Assembly (NCBI GenBank): GCA_020881835.1
Contig: CP052876.1
Coordinates: 1,302,001 to 1,366,000, forward strand
Reading direction: 5' to 3'
DNA from: Kineosporiaceae bacterium SCSIO 59966
GTDB taxonomy: Bacteria > Actinomycetota > Actinomycetes > Actinomycetales > SCSIO-59966
DNA: 64,000 nt
In this document: in pieces, positions 9,627 through 18,382 of the stretch
How the letters are laid out: every line of letters starts with the position of its first letter
How positions within the stretch are numbered: position 1 is the first letter of the stretch
The notes under the pieces: generated by a model
Databases searched by the model: none
What the model saw: the letters and a program-made list of their open reading frames with translations, nothing else
Told to the model about the DNA's origin: nothing
Made by a program: the position numbers and the translations under genes

Positions 9627-10172
9627 GTGGCTATCAAGGACATCCGCTTGTTCGGCGACCCCGTGCTGCGTACCCCCGCGGCACCGGTGACGGACTTCGA
9701 CAAGGAGCTGCGCACCCTGGTCAAGGATCTCGAGGAGACGATGCTCGACGCTCCGGGCGCCGGTCTCGCCGCGCCGCAGATCGGGGTGCTGCTGCGGGTG
9801 TTCACGTACTACGTCGACGGCGAGCTCGGCCACCTGGTCAACCCCGACCTCGACCTGTCCGAGGAGATGCAGGACGGCGAGGAGGGCTGTCTGTCCTTCC
9901 CCGGCATCTACGCCGACACCCCGCGCGCGCTGCGCGTCGTCGCCAAGGGCTGGAACATGCACGGCGAGCCGGTGACGATCGAGGGCAGCGAGCTCAAGGC
10001 CCGGGCCATCCAGCACGAGACCGACCACCTCGACGGGATCCTGTTCATCGACCGGATGGACCGTGCCCAGCGCAAGCTCGCGATGAAGGCGATCCGCGAG
10101 GCCCAGTGGGCGGGGGAGCCCGTGCCGCAGGTCCGGGTCAGTCCGCACTCGACGTTCGGCCGGGCGCTGTAG
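9627..10172 (+). CDS. def: Peptide deformylase
   Basis: Metal-dependent enzyme that removes the N-formyl group from nascent proteins. All three family motifs are present in the 181 residues: GAGLAAPQIGV, EEGCLSFPG (metal-binding Cys) and QHETDHLDG (HExxH, catalytic Glu and two metal ligands). GTG 9627 gives the expected N terminus VAIKDIRLFGDPVLR. The stop codon abuts the fmt start with no gap, so deformylation and formylation enzymes are co-transcribed. Confidence 0.96.
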   Translation: MAIKDIRLFGDPVLRTPAAPVTDFDKELRTLVKDLEETMLDAPGAGLAAPQIGVLLRVFTYYVDGELGHLVNPDLDLSEEMQDGEEGCLSFPGIYADTPRALRVVAKGWNMHGEPVTIEGSELKARAIQHETDHLDGILFIDRMDRAQRKLAMKAIREAQWAGEPVPQVRVSPHSTFGRAL

Positions 10173-11177
10173 GTGCGTCTCGTCGTCGCCGGCACCCCGC
10201 AGGCCGCCGTCCCGTCCCTGCTCGCCCTGCTCGCCTCCCGGCACGAGGTCGTCGCGGTCCTCACCCGACCGGACGCACGCGCCGGCCGGGGGCGCCGGCA
10301 GGTCGCCAGCCCGGTCAAGCAGGTCGCGCTCGAGCACGGCGTCCCGGTGCTGCAGCCGCGCACCCTGCGCGACGACGAGGCCGTCGCCCGGCTGGCCGAG
10401 CTGTCCCCGGACGCCTGCCCGGTCGTCGGCTACGGGCTGCTCGTCCCGCCGGCCGCGCTCGCCGTCCCGCGCCTGGGCTGGGTGAACCTGCACTTCTCCC
10501 TGCTGCCGGCCTGGCGGGGCGCCGCGCCCGTCCAGCACGCGATCATGGCGGGGGACGACGTCACCGGGGCCACGACGTTCCTGCTCGACGAGGGCCTCGA
10601 CACCGGGCCGGTGCTCGGCCGGCTCACCGAGACGGTCCGGCCCCGGGACACCGCCGGGGACCTGCTCGACCGCCTCGCGCAGGCCGGCGCCGGGCTGCTC
10701 GTCGCGACGCTGGACGCCCTCGAGGACGGCACCATCGTGCCCGAGCCGCAACCCGCGGACGACGTCAGCCTGGCACCGAAGATCACCGTCGAGGACGCGC
10801 GGGTGGACTGGACGCTGCCGGCCACCGCCGTCGACCGCCGGGTCCGTGGGTGCACCCCCGTCCCCGGGGCCTGGACGACGTTCCGCGGCGAGCGCCTCAA
10901 GCTCGCCCCCCTCACCCCCCTGCCCCCCACCCCCCTGCCCCCCACCCCCCTGCCCCCCACCCCTCTACCCCTCACCCGTGATCATGCAGTTCCGCCACCC
11001 TCGGACCCGGGGGCCCTCGCCCCCGGCGAGCTGCGGGCCGACCGGGACGCCGTCCTCGTGGGGACCGGGACCGGTCCGGTCGTCCTCGGCGACGTCCAGC
11101 CCGCCGGCAGACGGCCGATGCCGGCGGCGGACTGGGCCCGCGGGGTGCGCCCCGAGCCGGGGGAGCGGCTGACGTGA
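10173..11177 (+). CDS. fmt: Methionyl-tRNA formyltransferase with an in-frame repeat insertion
   Basis: Transfers formyl from 10-formyl-THF to initiator Met-tRNA. The N-terminal catalytic domain shows [24 protein letters not shown] and the DEGLDTGPV segment. The C-terminal tRNA-binding domain ends with [21 protein letters not shown]. Between residues of about 248 and 275 the C-terminal domain carries a low-complexity insert, three to four units of PLPPT followed by RDHAVPPPS. This insert is encoded by a C-rich tandem repeat plus one copy of repeat A. The protein is 334 residues, about 25 longer than typical homologues as I recall them. The start is GTG 10173; the end overlaps rsmB by 4 bp. 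Confidence 0.94.
   Translation: MRLVVAGTPQAAVPSLLALLASRHEVVAVLTRPDARAGRGRRQVASPVKQVALEHGVPVLQPRTLRDDEAVARLAELSPDACPVVGYGLLVPPAALAVPRLGWVNLHFSLLPAWRGAAPVQHAIMAGDDVTGATTFLLDEGLDTGPVLGRLTETVRPRDTAGDLLDRLAQAGAGLLVATLDALEDGTIVPEPQPADDVSLAPKITVEDARVDWTLPATAVDRRVRGCTPVPGAWTTFRGERLKLAPLTPLPPTPLPPTPLPPTPLPLTRDHAVPPPSDPGALAPGELRADRDAVLVGTGTGPVVLGDVQPAGRRPMPAADWARGVRPEPGERLT
10905..10999 (+). repeat. C-rich 15-bp tandem repeat plus repeat A inside fmt
   Basis: Units TGCCCCCCACCCCCC recur with a 15-bp period at 10,921, 10,936 and 10,951. A repeat A copy (10,978-10,999, variant with GTTCC) follows directly. The whole block stays in the fmt reading frame. The complementary strand is strongly G-rich and could form a G-quadruplex. 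Confidence 0.85.
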
Positions 11178-12655
11178 CCGGCCCTGGCCAGGGCCCCGGC
11201 CAGCGTCGCGGTCAGCGCCCCGGCAACCGTCCCGGCGCCAGCCCGGCCCGCCGCTCGGTGCAGCGACCCGCCGAGCGCGCCAGGGGCACCGACCCGGCCC
11301 GCCGCGCCGCCTACGACGTGCTGCGGGCCGTGGCCGAGGACGACGCCTACGCCAACCTCGTGCTGCCGGCCACGCTCAGCCGGCGCCGGGTCCGCGGCCG
11401 GGACGCCGCGTTCGCCACCGAGCTGGCCTACGGCGCGCTGCGTGGCCAGGGCCTCTACGACGCCGTGCTGGCCCGCTGCGTCGACCGGCCGCTGGACCGC
11501 CTCGACCCGCCGGTGCTCGACGTGCTGCGCCTGGGTGCCCACCAGCTGCTCGGCATGCGGGTCCCCACGCACGCCGCCGTCAGCGAGTCCGTCGCCCTGG
11601 CCCGCTCCGCGGTCGGCGCGGGGGCCGGTGGCCTCGTCAACGCCGTCCTGCGCCGGGTCGCCGAGCAGGACCTCGACGCGTGGGTGGCGCAGGTCGCACC
11701 CGACCCGGCCACCGACCGGGTGGGCCACCTCGCCGTGGCGCACTCCCACCCCGCGTGGGTGGTCCGGGCGCTGCGGGAGTCCCTCGCCGTCCACGGCCGG
11801 GACGTCGCGGAGCTGCCCGACCTGCTCGCCGCCGACAACGCCCGCCCCGTCGTCACCCTCGCCGCCCGCCCCGGTCTGGCCAGCGTCGAGGACCTCGTCG
11901 CGCTCGGTGCCCGGCCCGGCCGGTGGTCCCCGCTGGCCGCCGTCCTCCCGGCCGGGGACCCCGGCGCGCTGGCGCCCGTCCGCCGCGGCGAGGCCCGGGT
12001 CCAGGACGAGGGCAGCCAGCTCGCCGCCCTCGCGCTGCTCGCCGCCGACGTCGACGGACGGGACGCCGCGTGGGCGGACCTGTGCGCCGGTCCCGGCGGC
12101 AAGGCGGCGCTGCTCGCCGCGCAGGGCGCCCGGCGCGGCGCCACCCTGACCGCCGTCGAGGTCGCCCCGCACCGGGCCCGGCTCGTCGAGCAGGCTCTGG
12201 CCGGCACCCCCGGCCGCTACGAGGTCCGCACCGGTGACGGCCGCGAGGTCGGCGCCGACGAGCCCGGCCGCTACGACCGGGTGCTCGTCGACGCCCCGTG
12301 CACCGGCCTGGGCGCGCTGCGGCGCCGGCCGGAGGCCCGCTGGCGCCGTCAGCCCTCCGACCTGGCCACCCTCGGCCCGCTGCAGCGGGCCCTGCTGACC
12401 AGCGCCCTGGACGCCGTCCGGCCGGGCGGGGTGGTCGCCTACGTCACCTGCACGCCGCACCCGGCCGAGACGGTCACGGTCCTGGACGACGTCCTGCGCG
12501 GCCGGGACGACGTCACCCCGGAGGACACCCCGGCCCTCGTCCGGCTCGCCGCCGGACGCGACGTCCCGGACCTCGGGAACGGGCCGTCGGCCCAGCTGTG
12601 GCCGCACCTGCACGGCACCGACGCGATGTTCGTCGCCGTCCTGCGCCGCCGGTAG
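11174..12655 (+). CDS. rsmB: 16S rRNA m5C methyltransferase RsmB/Sun
   Basis: Methylates C967 of 16S rRNA using SAM. An N-terminal low-complexity basic stretch of about 35 residues precedes a NusB-like RNA-binding domain ([21 protein letters not shown] ... [13 protein letters not shown]). The Rossmann methyltransferase domain shows the SAM site [12 protein letters not shown], motif [21 protein letters not shown] and motif VI with the second cysteine ([13 protein letters not shown]). It has 493 residues, slightly long because of the N-terminal tail. GTG 11,174 overlaps the fmt stop (GTGA), indicating translational coupling. Confidence 0.93.
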   Translation: MTGPGQGPGQRRGQRPGNRPGASPARRSVQRPAERARGTDPARRAAYDVLRAVAEDDAYANLVLPATLSRRRVRGRDAAFATELAYGALRGQGLYDAVLARCVDRPLDRLDPPVLDVLRLGAHQLLGMRVPTHAAVSESVALARSAVGAGAGGLVNAVLRRVAEQDLDAWVAQVAPDPATDRVGHLAVAHSHPAWVVRALRESLAVHGRDVAELPDLLAADNARPVVTLAARPGLASVEDLVALGARPGRWSPLAAVLPAGDPGALAPVRRGEARVQDEGSQLAALALLAADVDGRDAAWADLCAGPGGKAALLAAQGARRGATLTAVEVAPHRARLVEQALAGTPGRYEVRTGDGREVGADEPGRYDRVLVDAPCTGLGALRRRPEARWRRQPSDLATLGPLQRALLTSALDAVRPGGVVAYVTCTPHPAETVTVLDDVLRGRDDVTPEDTPALVRLAAGRDVPDLGNGPSAQLWPHLHGTDAMFVAVLRRR

Positions 12656-12658
12656 GGT
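12653..12658 (+). promoter_or_regulatory. Putative -10 box of rpe
   Basis: TAGGGT overlaps the rsmB stop codon and ends 8 nt before the rpe GTG, consistent with a leaderless transcript internal to the gene cluster. Confidence 0.35.
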
Positions 12659-12666
12659 TCGCCGCC

Positions 12667-13326
12667 GTGGGCGTCCAGATCTCCCCGAGCATCCTGTCGG
12701 CCGACTTCGCCAACCTGGAGTCCGAGCTGGCCCGCGTCGCCGGAGCCGACTGGGCCCACGTCGACGTCATGGACGGGCACTTCGTGCCGAACCTCACCCT
12801 CGGCCTGCCGGTCGTCGAGCGCCTCGTGCAGGTGAGCCCGGTCCCGGTCGACGTCCACCTCATGATCGAGGAGCCGGACCGGTGGGCGCCCGGGTACGCC
12901 GAGGCCGGCGCCCAGAACGTCACCTTCCACGCCGAGTCGGCTGCCGCGCCGGTCCGGCTGGCCCGCGAGCTGCGCCGGGCCGGTGCCCGCGCCGGCCTGG
13001 CGCTCAAGCCCGCGACTCCGGTCGAGCCGTTCGTGGACCTGCTGCCCGAGGTCGACATGCTGCTCGTGATGACCGTCGAGCCGGGTTTCGGCGGCCAGCC
13101 CTTCCTCGACGTGTGCCTGCCGAAGGTCCGCCGCGCGCGCGAGGCCGTGCGCGCCGCCGGGCTCGACGTGTGGGTGCAGGTGGACGGCGGGATCTCCCCG
13201 GCCACGATCGAGCGAGCCGCCGAGGCCGGCGCCGACGTGTTCGTCGCCGGCAGTGCTGTGTACGGGGCACCGGACGCCGCCGCCGCGGTCGAGGAGCTGC
13301 GGGCGCTGGCCGCCGCTGCCTGCTGA
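12667..13326 (+). CDS. rpe: Ribulose-phosphate 3-epimerase
   Basis: Interconverts ribulose 5-phosphate and xylulose 5-phosphate in the pentose phosphate pathway. It is a TIM-barrel protein of 219 residues with [12 protein letters not shown], the metal/catalytic [33 protein letters not shown] and [13 protein letters not shown] 12,667 is the start because the family N terminus ([10 protein letters not shown]) follows within a few residues. It lies 11 bp after rsmB and 26 bp before hisE. Confidence 0.95.
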   Translation: MGVQISPSILSADFANLESELARVAGADWAHVDVMDGHFVPNLTLGLPVVERLVQVSPVPVDVHLMIEEPDRWAPGYAEAGAQNVTFHAESAAAPVRLARELRRAGARAGLALKPATPVEPFVDLLPEVDMLLVMTVEPGFGGQPFLDVCLPKVRRAREAVRAAGLDVWVQVDGGISPATIERAAEAGADVFVAGSAVYGAPDAAAAVEELRALAAAAC

Positions 13327-13338
13327 CCGTGGGCCGCT

Positions 13339-13344
13339 TACCCT
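13339..13344 (+). promoter_or_regulatory. Putative -10 box of hisE
   Basis: TACCCT ends 8 nt before the hisE GTG at 13,353. It supports that start over the alternative GTG at 13,329 and suggests leaderless transcription. Confidence 0.35.
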
Positions 13345-13352
13345 TGCCCGTC

Positions 13353-13616
13353 GTGAAGACCTTCGACGACCTGTTCGCCGAGCTGGCCGACAAGGCGCAG
13401 CGGCGACCGGCCGGGTCGGGCACCGTCGCCGCGCTGGACGCCGGCGTGCACGCCATCGGCAAGAAGGTCGTCGAGGAGGCTGCCGAGGTGTGGATGGCCG
13501 CTGAGCACGAGAGCGCCGAGCGCACCGCCGAGGAGATCTCCCAGCTGCTGTACCACCTGCAGGTGCTCATGCTGGCCCGCGGGCTCAGCACCACCGACGT
13601 CTACCGCCACCTGTGA
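13353..13616 (+). CDS. hisE: Phosphoribosyl-ATP pyrophosphatase
   Basis: Second step of histidine synthesis: hydrolysis of phosphoribosyl-ATP to phosphoribosyl-AMP. The 87-residue protein has the MazG-like signature [18 protein letters not shown] and [15 protein letters not shown], with the acidic Mg ligands. GTG 13,353 ([11 protein letters not shown]) matches the family start better than GTG 13,329. It overlaps hisG by 4 bp. hisI, which performs the next reaction, is a separate gene about 48 kb away at 61.9 kb. Confidence 0.93.
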   Translation: MKTFDDLFAELADKAQRRPAGSGTVAALDAGVHAIGKKVVEEAAEVWMAAEHESAERTAEEISQLLYHLQVLMLARGLSTTDVYRHL

Positions 13617-14473
13617 GGACCCAGCCCGTGCTCCGGATCGCCGTGCCCAACAAGGGATCCCTGTCCGAGGAGGCGGCCGGCATCCTGCGGGAGGCCGGCT
13701 ACGCCGGCCGCCGCGACACCCGCGAGCTCGTCCTGCTCGACGCCGACAACGGCGTCGAGTTCTTCTTCCTGCGTCCGCGGGACATCGCCGTCTACGTGGG
13801 GTCGGGCACCCTGGACGTCGGCATCACCGGCCGGGACCTGCTGCTGGACTCCCGGGCGGACGCCGAGGAGGTCATGCCGCTGGCGTTCGGGGCCTCGACG
13901 TTCCGGTTCGCCGCCCGGCCGGGGACCGTGGAGTCCGTCGAGCAGATCGACGGTCACCGGGTGGCGACGAGCTACCCGGGCCTGCTCGAGGACCACCTGG
14001 AGCGGCTCGGGGTCGACGCCGAGGTCGTCCACCTCGACGGGGCCGTCGAGACCGCCGTCCAGCTCGGCGTCGCCGACGTCATCGCCGACGTCGTGTCGAC
14101 CGGGACGACGCTGCGCACCGCCGGCCTGCAGGTGTTCGGCGACCCGATCCTGGAGTCCGAGGCGGTCCTGGTCCGGCGCCGGGACGCCGCCTCGACCCCC
14201 GAGCTGGACGTCCTCGTCCGCCGGCTGCAAGGGGTCCTCGTCGCCCGCCAGTACGTGATGCTCGACTACGACGTGCGCGTCGAGCTCGTGGAGCAGGCGT
14301 GCGCGATCACGCCCGGTCTGGAGTCCCCGACCGTGTCCCCGTTGCATGACCGTGAGTGGGTCGCGGTGCGGGCGATGGTGCCGAGGGCGCGGACGAACCA
14401 GGTGATGGACGAGCTGTACGAGATGGGCGCCCGCGCCATCCTCGTCACGACGATCCACGCATGCAGGATCTGA
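13613..14473 (+). CDS. hisG: ATP phosphoribosyltransferase, long form
   Basis: First, feedback-controlled step of histidine synthesis, joining PRPP to ATP. Visible motifs are [14 protein letters not shown] at the N terminus, the substrate site [15 protein letters not shown] and the PRPP-type loop [14 protein letters not shown]. The C-terminal regulatory domain (about residues 205-286, [20 protein letters not shown] ... [14 protein letters not shown]) marks the long, histidine-inhibited form that works without HisZ. It is coupled to hisE by a GTGA overlap and to the next gene by a TGATG overlap. Confidence 0.95.
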   Translation: MRTQPVLRIAVPNKGSLSEEAAGILREAGYAGRRDTRELVLLDADNGVEFFFLRPRDIAVYVGSGTLDVGITGRDLLLDSRADAEEVMPLAFGASTFRFAARPGTVESVEQIDGHRVATSYPGLLEDHLERLGVDAEVVHLDGAVETAVQLGVADVIADVVSTGTTLRTAGLQVFGDPILESEAVLVRRRDAASTPELDVLVRRLQGVLVARQYVMLDYDVRVELVEQACAITPGLESPTVSPLHDREWVAVRAMVPRARTNQVMDELYEMGARAILVTTIHACRI

Positions 14474-14913
14474 TGGCCGAGGACCTGTACCGCCCGTTCC
14501 GCCCGTACCGGGCCCCACGCGTCGCCTACCCGGTGGGCGTGGCCTGGCTGGCGCTCATGCTCGTCCTGGCGCTGTTCCCGCCGGCGCCGCTCGGCTGGCT
14601 GGACCGGGTCGGCTTCGTCCTCGTCGGCGTCGTGGTGATGTGGTTCCTGCACCGCCAGGCCAGCGTGGCCGCCGTCCCCAGCCACGACGGCCTGCGGGTG
14701 CGCAACCTCTTCCTCACCCGGGAGCTGCGCTGGGCCGAGATCGTGTCGGTGCACTTCGGTGGCGGCGCGCCGTGGGCCACGCTCGACCTCGCCGACACCG
14801 ACACGCTGTCGGTGATGGCGGTCCAGCGCGCGGACGGCGAGCGCAGCGTCGCCGAGGCCCGGCGGCTGGCGACCCTGGTCGCCCGGCACACCGCCACTGA
14901 CCGCGACGACTGA
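14473..14913 (+). CDS. Small membrane protein with PH-like domain
   Basis: A 146-residue protein with two hydrophobic helices near the N terminus (AYPVGVAWLALMLVLALF and LDRVGFVLVGVVVMWFL). A compact beta-rich bacterial PH-like domain follows (AAVPSHDGLRVRNLFLTRELRWAEIVSVHF). Proteins of this type commonly follow hisG in actinobacteria; their function is not established. ATG 14,473 overlaps the hisG stop by one base. An in-frame ATG at 14,461 would add four residues and cannot be excluded. Confidence 0.7.
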   Translation: MAEDLYRPFRPYRAPRVAYPVGVAWLALMLVLALFPPAPLGWLDRVGFVLVGVVVMWFLHRQASVAAVPSHDGLRVRNLFLTRELRWAEIVSVHFGGGAPWATLDLADTDTLSVMAVQRADGERSVAEARRLATLVARHTATDRDD

Positions 14914-14969
14914 CCCGGCCCGAGGGACCGACGGCCAGCGGCCCCGTCGCGCCTGGAGAGCGGTCCTGC

Positions 14970-15548
14970 TCAGACGCGGTCGAAGACGCAGGTCGTGGCG
15001 CCGTCGTCGCGGATCCGCGCTGACGGCGGCAGCCTCGTGAACGCGTGGGCCTGCACCGCGTCCCCGGAGGAACCGGCGAGATTGAGCACCACGACGACGA
15101 AGACGGTGAGGACGAAGTCCGCCGGCACGAACAGCGCCAGGACGGGCAGCACCACGCCCCACAGCGTGACGGGTGCCAGGGCGACGGTGATCGCCTGCCT
15201 GCGGGTCAACAGGGCCGTGCTGCCGGTGGCGAGGTACGGCAGCCGCACCCGGACCGTCGGTTTCACCCCGGTGAGCAGCCGCAGCGCCAGTGCGTGAGTG
15301 AGCTCGTGCACCAGCATGTAGCCCAGGCATGCCGTGACGGTCACGGCCGCCGCGACGGCGGTGGACCAGCCGGTGTCCAGCGGCACGCCCAGGGCCAGGG
15401 CCGACACGACGAGCACCCCGGCGACGACGAGGAAGCCGCCCTGGATCAGGGCCGCCGTTCGACGATCTGCCCGGAGATCGAGGCTCGAGACCAACCGGTA
15501 GCCCGGCGGGGTGTCGGGCAGGTGCGTGTCGGTCGGCATGGTGACCAT
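14970..15548 (-). CDS. DUF3267-type putative membrane zinc metalloprotease
   Basis: A 192-residue protein with about four membrane segments (LIQGGFLVVAGVLVVSALAL; AVAAAVTVTACLGYMLV; ITVALAPVTLWGVVLPVLALFV; VLTVFVVVVLNLAG). An HExxH motif (VHELTHALALRLLTG) lies at the edge of the second. This layout matches DUF3267 / putative zincin membrane proteins. Start ATG 15,548 is preferred because GGAGGAG lies 7 nt upstream; longer in-frame starts lack this. Its substrate is unknown. Before the transposon insertion this gene was the immediate neighbour of ylbE. Confidence 0.7.
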   Translation of the reverse strand: MVTMPTDTHLPDTPPGYRLVSSLDLRADRRTAALIQGGFLVVAGVLVVSALALGVPLDTGWSTAVAAAVTVTACLGYMLVHELTHALALRLLTGVKPTVRVRLPYLATGSTALLTRRQAITVALAPVTLWGVVLPVLALFVPADFVLTVFVVVVLNLAGSSGDAVQAHAFTRLPPSARIRDDGATTCVFDRV

Positions 15549-15641
15549 CGAGGGCTCCTCCATCAGGATTGCCCTCACCCTCCACGCCGGCGGGCTGCGC
15601 CGGCAGAGGACGAGGTCCTCCGGCACCCGTGACCGGCGTGC

Positions 15642-15677
15642 TCAGGCCTGCGGCCGGGCCCGCTCGGCCAGGGCGGC
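15642..15677 (-). pseudogene. Displaced native 3' end of ylbE (DUF1116)
   Basis: On the minus strand these 36 bases read in frame as AALAERARPQA followed by TGA. Joined directly to the last ylbE codon before the transposon (GCC, 24,969-24,971), they extend the gene without a frameshift to a short helical C terminus ending in a normal TGA. The trinucleotide GGC is present at both transposon junctions and may be a short target duplication. The assignment rests on frame, position and stop codon, not on an alignment to a homologue. Confidence 0.7.
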
Positions 15678-15712
15678 TGTGGCCTTGGCCGTTATGTGGC
15701 GGGGTTCTGTCG
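15678..15712 (+). repeat. Left terminal inverted repeat of the mer/cad transposon
   Basis: Starts TGTGGC and contains CCGTTA and TGGCGGGGTTCTGT. It matches the complement of 24,934-24,968 at 29 of 35 positions without gaps. Confidence 0.85.
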
Positions 15713-15832
15713 CCGCTTCGTGAGTTCCCTGATGATCGGGCGAATCGTCCCGTGGGTCGATCCCCAACTGACACAGCCTCGTTCGCACGCTTAGCGACTC
15801 CGGGCTGCGTAAAACCACTTCAGTCCTCGCTG

Positions 15833-15838
15833 TATAGT
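15833..15838 (+). promoter_or_regulatory. Putative -10 box and operator of cmtR-cadD
   Basis: TATAGT ends 7 nt before the cmtR ATG. A dyad, TCAGC-GCAT-GCTGA, spans 15,839-15,852 across the start codon. CmtR-type repressors bind over their own promoter, so this is a reasonable operator candidate. Confidence 0.45.
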
Positions 15839-15845
15839 TCAGCGC

Positions 15846-16205
15846 ATGCTGACCATTGCTTCTCGCCTGGACGTGATGAACCGGTTGGGCCGCGCGCTGG
15901 CCGACCCGACCAGGTCCCGGATCATCCTGACGCTGCTCGACCGGCCGGCCTACCCGGCAGAGCTGGCCCGCGATCTGGACCTCACACGCTCCAACGTGTC
16001 CAATCATCTGGCGTGCCTGCGCGACTGCGGCATCGTTGCTGCCGAACCCGAGGGCCGCAAGACGCGCTACGAGATCGCCGATCCCCACCTGACGCAGGCG
16101 CTGACCGCCCTGGTTGACGTCACCCTCGCGGTTGACGAGAACGCCCCGTGCATCGATCCTGCCTGCTCGGTGCACGGATGCGACGCAGCAGAGGCGGGCG
16201 CGTGA
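15846..16205 (+). CDS. cmtR: CmtR-type ArsR/SmtB-family Cd/Pb-sensing repressor
   Basis: A 119-residue winged-helix repressor that releases its operator on binding cadmium or lead. The sequence parallels mycobacterial CmtR as I recall it (LGRALADPTRSRIILTLLDRPAYPAELA; LTRSNVSNHLACLRDCGIV). The metal ligands fall at Cys57, Cys61 and Cys102, the positions described for CmtR. The TRSNVSNHL helix is the DNA-recognition helix. It overlaps cadD by 4 bp, so sensor and exporter form one operon. Codon use is less GC-rich than in the core genes. Confidence 0.9.
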   Translation: MLTIASRLDVMNRLGRALADPTRSRIILTLLDRPAYPAELARDLDLTRSNVSNHLACLRDCGIVAAEPEGRKTRYEIADPHLTQALTALVDVTLAVDENAPCIDPACSVHGCDAAEAGA

Positions 16206-16798
16206 TCCTGGCTGCGGTCCTGCAGGCAATCGGCCTGTTCATCGCGACCAACATCGACGACATCATCGTGCTCTCCTTGTTCTTCGCCCGCGGCGCGGGC
16301 CAACGCGGGACGACCACCCGCATCTTGGTCGGCCAGTACGTGGGGTTCGCCTGCATCCTCGGTGCCGCTGTGCTGGTGACTATCGGAGCCGGAGCATTCC
16401 TGCCCTCAGCAGCTATCCCGTACTTCGGGCTCATCCCCCTGGCCCTCGGTCTCTGGGCTGCATGGCAAGCCTGGCGCGGAGACGATGACGACGACGACGC
16501 CAAGGTCACGGGCACGAAGGTCAGCGCGTGGACCGTCGCAGGAGTCACCTTCGCCAACGGCGGAGACAACATCGGCGTCTATGTCCCCGTCTTCCTCAGC
16601 GTGGAACCCATCGCAGTGGTCGCCTACTGCCTCGTTTTCCTCGCGCTCGTCGCGGTCCTGGTCGTAGTCGCCAAGTTCGTTGCCACCCGGCCGCCGATCG
16701 CTGAAGTCCTCGAGCGCTGGGAACACATCCTGTTCCCCATCGTCCTGATCGGCCTCGGCATCGTCATCCTCGTCAGCGGAGGAGCGTTCGGTCTCTGA
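16202..16798 (+). CDS. cadD: Cadmium resistance transporter, CadD/LysE-type
   Basis: A 198-residue membrane protein with about six hydrophobic helices. The characteristic CadD features are ATNIDDIIVLSLFFARG near the N terminus and TFANGGDNIGVYVPVF in the second half; the two Asp-rich helices are the presumed metal path. A central loop DDDDDDAK (about residues 93-100) is strongly acidic. GTG 16,202 overlaps the cmtR stop, so expression is coupled to the CmtR repressor. It likely exports Cd2+ from the cytosol. Confidence 0.88.
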   Translation: MILAAVLQAIGLFIATNIDDIIVLSLFFARGAGQRGTTTRILVGQYVGFACILGAAVLVTIGAGAFLPSAAIPYFGLIPLALGLWAAWQAWRGDDDDDDAKVTGTKVSAWTVAGVTFANGGDNIGVYVPVFLSVEPIAVVAYCLVFLALVAVLVVVAKFVATRPPIAEVLERWEHILFPIVLIGLGIVILVSGGAFGL

Positions 16799-16864
16799 CG
16801 GAGCCAAAGCGAACGAGAGAGGTCGCCAGGCTCGACGCTCCGGTATAGGGATCCCTGTGCGGGT

Positions 16865-18313
16865 TCATGCTGCGCAGCAGGAGAGTTTGGTGATGTCGGT
16901 GGTGAAGGTTTGGGCGGTGAGTTTGAGGCCTTCGGCCATGGTCAGGTAGGGGCTCCAGAGGTTGGCGACCTGGTCGGTGGTCATGCCGGCCTCGAGGATG
17001 TAGACGCCGGCGGCGGCGAGGTCACCGGCGTCCTGGGCGAGGGCGGTGATGCCGATGATGCGGCCGGTGTCGGCGTCGGTGACGATCTTGATGAGCCCGC
17101 GGGTGTCACGGTTGACGATGGCGCGCGGGACGTGCGCCAGGGGCAGGACGCGGCTGTCGCAGCGGATCCCGGCAGTGCGGGCCTGCTGATCGGTCATTCC
17201 GACGGAGGCCAGGGCGGGGCTGGTGAACACGACCCGGGGCAGGTGGCGGTAGTCGACCTCCCGGCCGGCTCCGGTGAGGGCGTTGTCGGCGACCAGGGCG
17301 CCGTGGGCCGCGGCGACGTACACGAACTGCGGGTGGGCGGTGACGTCACCCGCGGCCCAGATCCGCGGGTTCGTGGTGCGCAGGTGGCTGTCGATGATGA
17401 CCTCGCCGCGCTTGCCGGCGCGCACGCCGATGGTGTCGAGGCCGAGCGTGCCGGTGACCGGGCGGCGGCCGGTGGCAACGAGGAGCTCGGCCGCGCGGAG
17501 CTCGTGTGAGCCGTCGGCGGTGGTGGCGGTGACCGTGACCTCGCCGGTGGCCGGGTCGCGGCGCACCGCGGTGGGCACCGCGCCGCGGATGATCTCGATG
17601 CCTTCGTCGGCGAGGATTTCTTCCAGGGCGGTGGCGGCCTCGGGTTCCTCGTGGGAGGCCAGCCGTGAGCGGACGAGCATGGTGACCTGGGCACCGAGGC
17701 GGGAGAAGAGCTGGGCCTGCTCCATGGCGACGTAGCCGCCGCCGATGACCAGCAGCGACTCCGGGACGTGGTCCAGCTCCATCGCGGTCGTCGAGGTCAG
17801 ATAACCGGCCTCCTGCAGGCCGGGGACCGGCGGCGCCCAGGGCGTGGAGCCGGTAGCGATGAGGTGGTGCGCGGCCCGGACGGTTTCCGCCGTGCCGTCC
17901 GGGCCGGTCACGCGGAGTGCCGGCTCAGTCGGTGTGCCGACGAAGGTGGCCTCGCCGGGGTGGAGGGCCCACCCGTACTCGGCGGCCAGGGCCGCGTACT
18001 TCTCGCTGCGCAGCGATCCGACGAGCTTGTCCTTGCCGGCGACCATGGCGGGCATGTCGACCGGTGGGGCGTCGGGGAGTGGCAGACCGGGGAACCGGGC
18101 GGCGTCGAGTGTGACGTGGCGGGCCTCGGCGGCCGCGAGCAGGGCTTTGGAGGGCACACACCCGGTGTTCACGCAGGTACCGCCGATGGTGCCGCGCTCG
18201 ATCATCACCACCCGCTTGCCCAGGGTGGTGGCGCGGATCGCGGCCGCGAACGCCGCCCCACCGGACCCGATCACTGCCAGGTCATACGACCTGCCCTTGT
18301 CCGTTGCCGTCAT
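16865..18313 (-). CDS. merA: Mercuric reductase
   Basis: NADPH-dependent flavoenzyme that reduces Hg2+ to volatile Hg0. The 482-residue protein lacks the N-terminal heavy-metal-binding domain found in many proteobacterial MerA proteins. It has the FAD site VIGSGGAAFAAAI, the redox-active disulfide GGTCVNTGCVPSK (Cys47, Cys52), the NADPH site VIGGGYVAMEQAQLF and the substrate-receiving C-terminal pair Cys479-Cys480 (LSCCAA). Start ATG 18,313 has GGGAGGACTT directly upstream. It is read divergently from merR across the palindromic operator. Confidence 0.95.
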   Translation of the reverse strand: MTATDKGRSYDLAVIGSGGAAFAAAIRATTLGKRVVMIERGTIGGTCVNTGCVPSKALLAAAEARHVTLDAARFPGLPLPDAPPVDMPAMVAGKDKLVGSLRSEKYAALAAEYGWALHPGEATFVGTPTEPALRVTGPDGTAETVRAAHHLIATGSTPWAPPVPGLQEAGYLTSTTAMELDHVPESLLVIGGGYVAMEQAQLFSRLGAQVTMLVRSRLASHEEPEAATALEEILADEGIEIIRGAVPTAVRRDPATGEVTVTATTADGSHELRAAELLVATGRRPVTGTLGLDTIGVRAGKRGEVIIDSHLRTTNPRIWAAGDVTAHPQFVYVAAAHGALVADNALTGAGREVDYRHLPRVVFTSPALASVGMTDQQARTAGIRCDSRVLPLAHVPRAIVNRDTRGLIKIVTDADTGRIIGITALAQDAGDLAAAGVYILEAGMTTDQVANLWSPYLTMAEGLKLTAQTFTTDITKLSCCAA

Positions 18314-18350
18314 AAGTCCTCCCTTGTTGCCGCGCCTCAGGACCAGGATC

Positions 18351-18374
18351 GACCTTCCAGTGCACTGGAAGGTC
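18351..18374. promoter_or_regulatory. Perfect 24-bp palindromic MerR operator
   Basis: Half-site GACCTTCCAGTG is followed by its exact complement. Toward merA, TTGACC (the complement of 18,371-18,376) supplies a -35, placing the dyad in the long spacer expected for MerR-family promoters. The -10 is weak. Confidence 0.75.
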
Positions 18375-18382
18375 AAGGCAGA

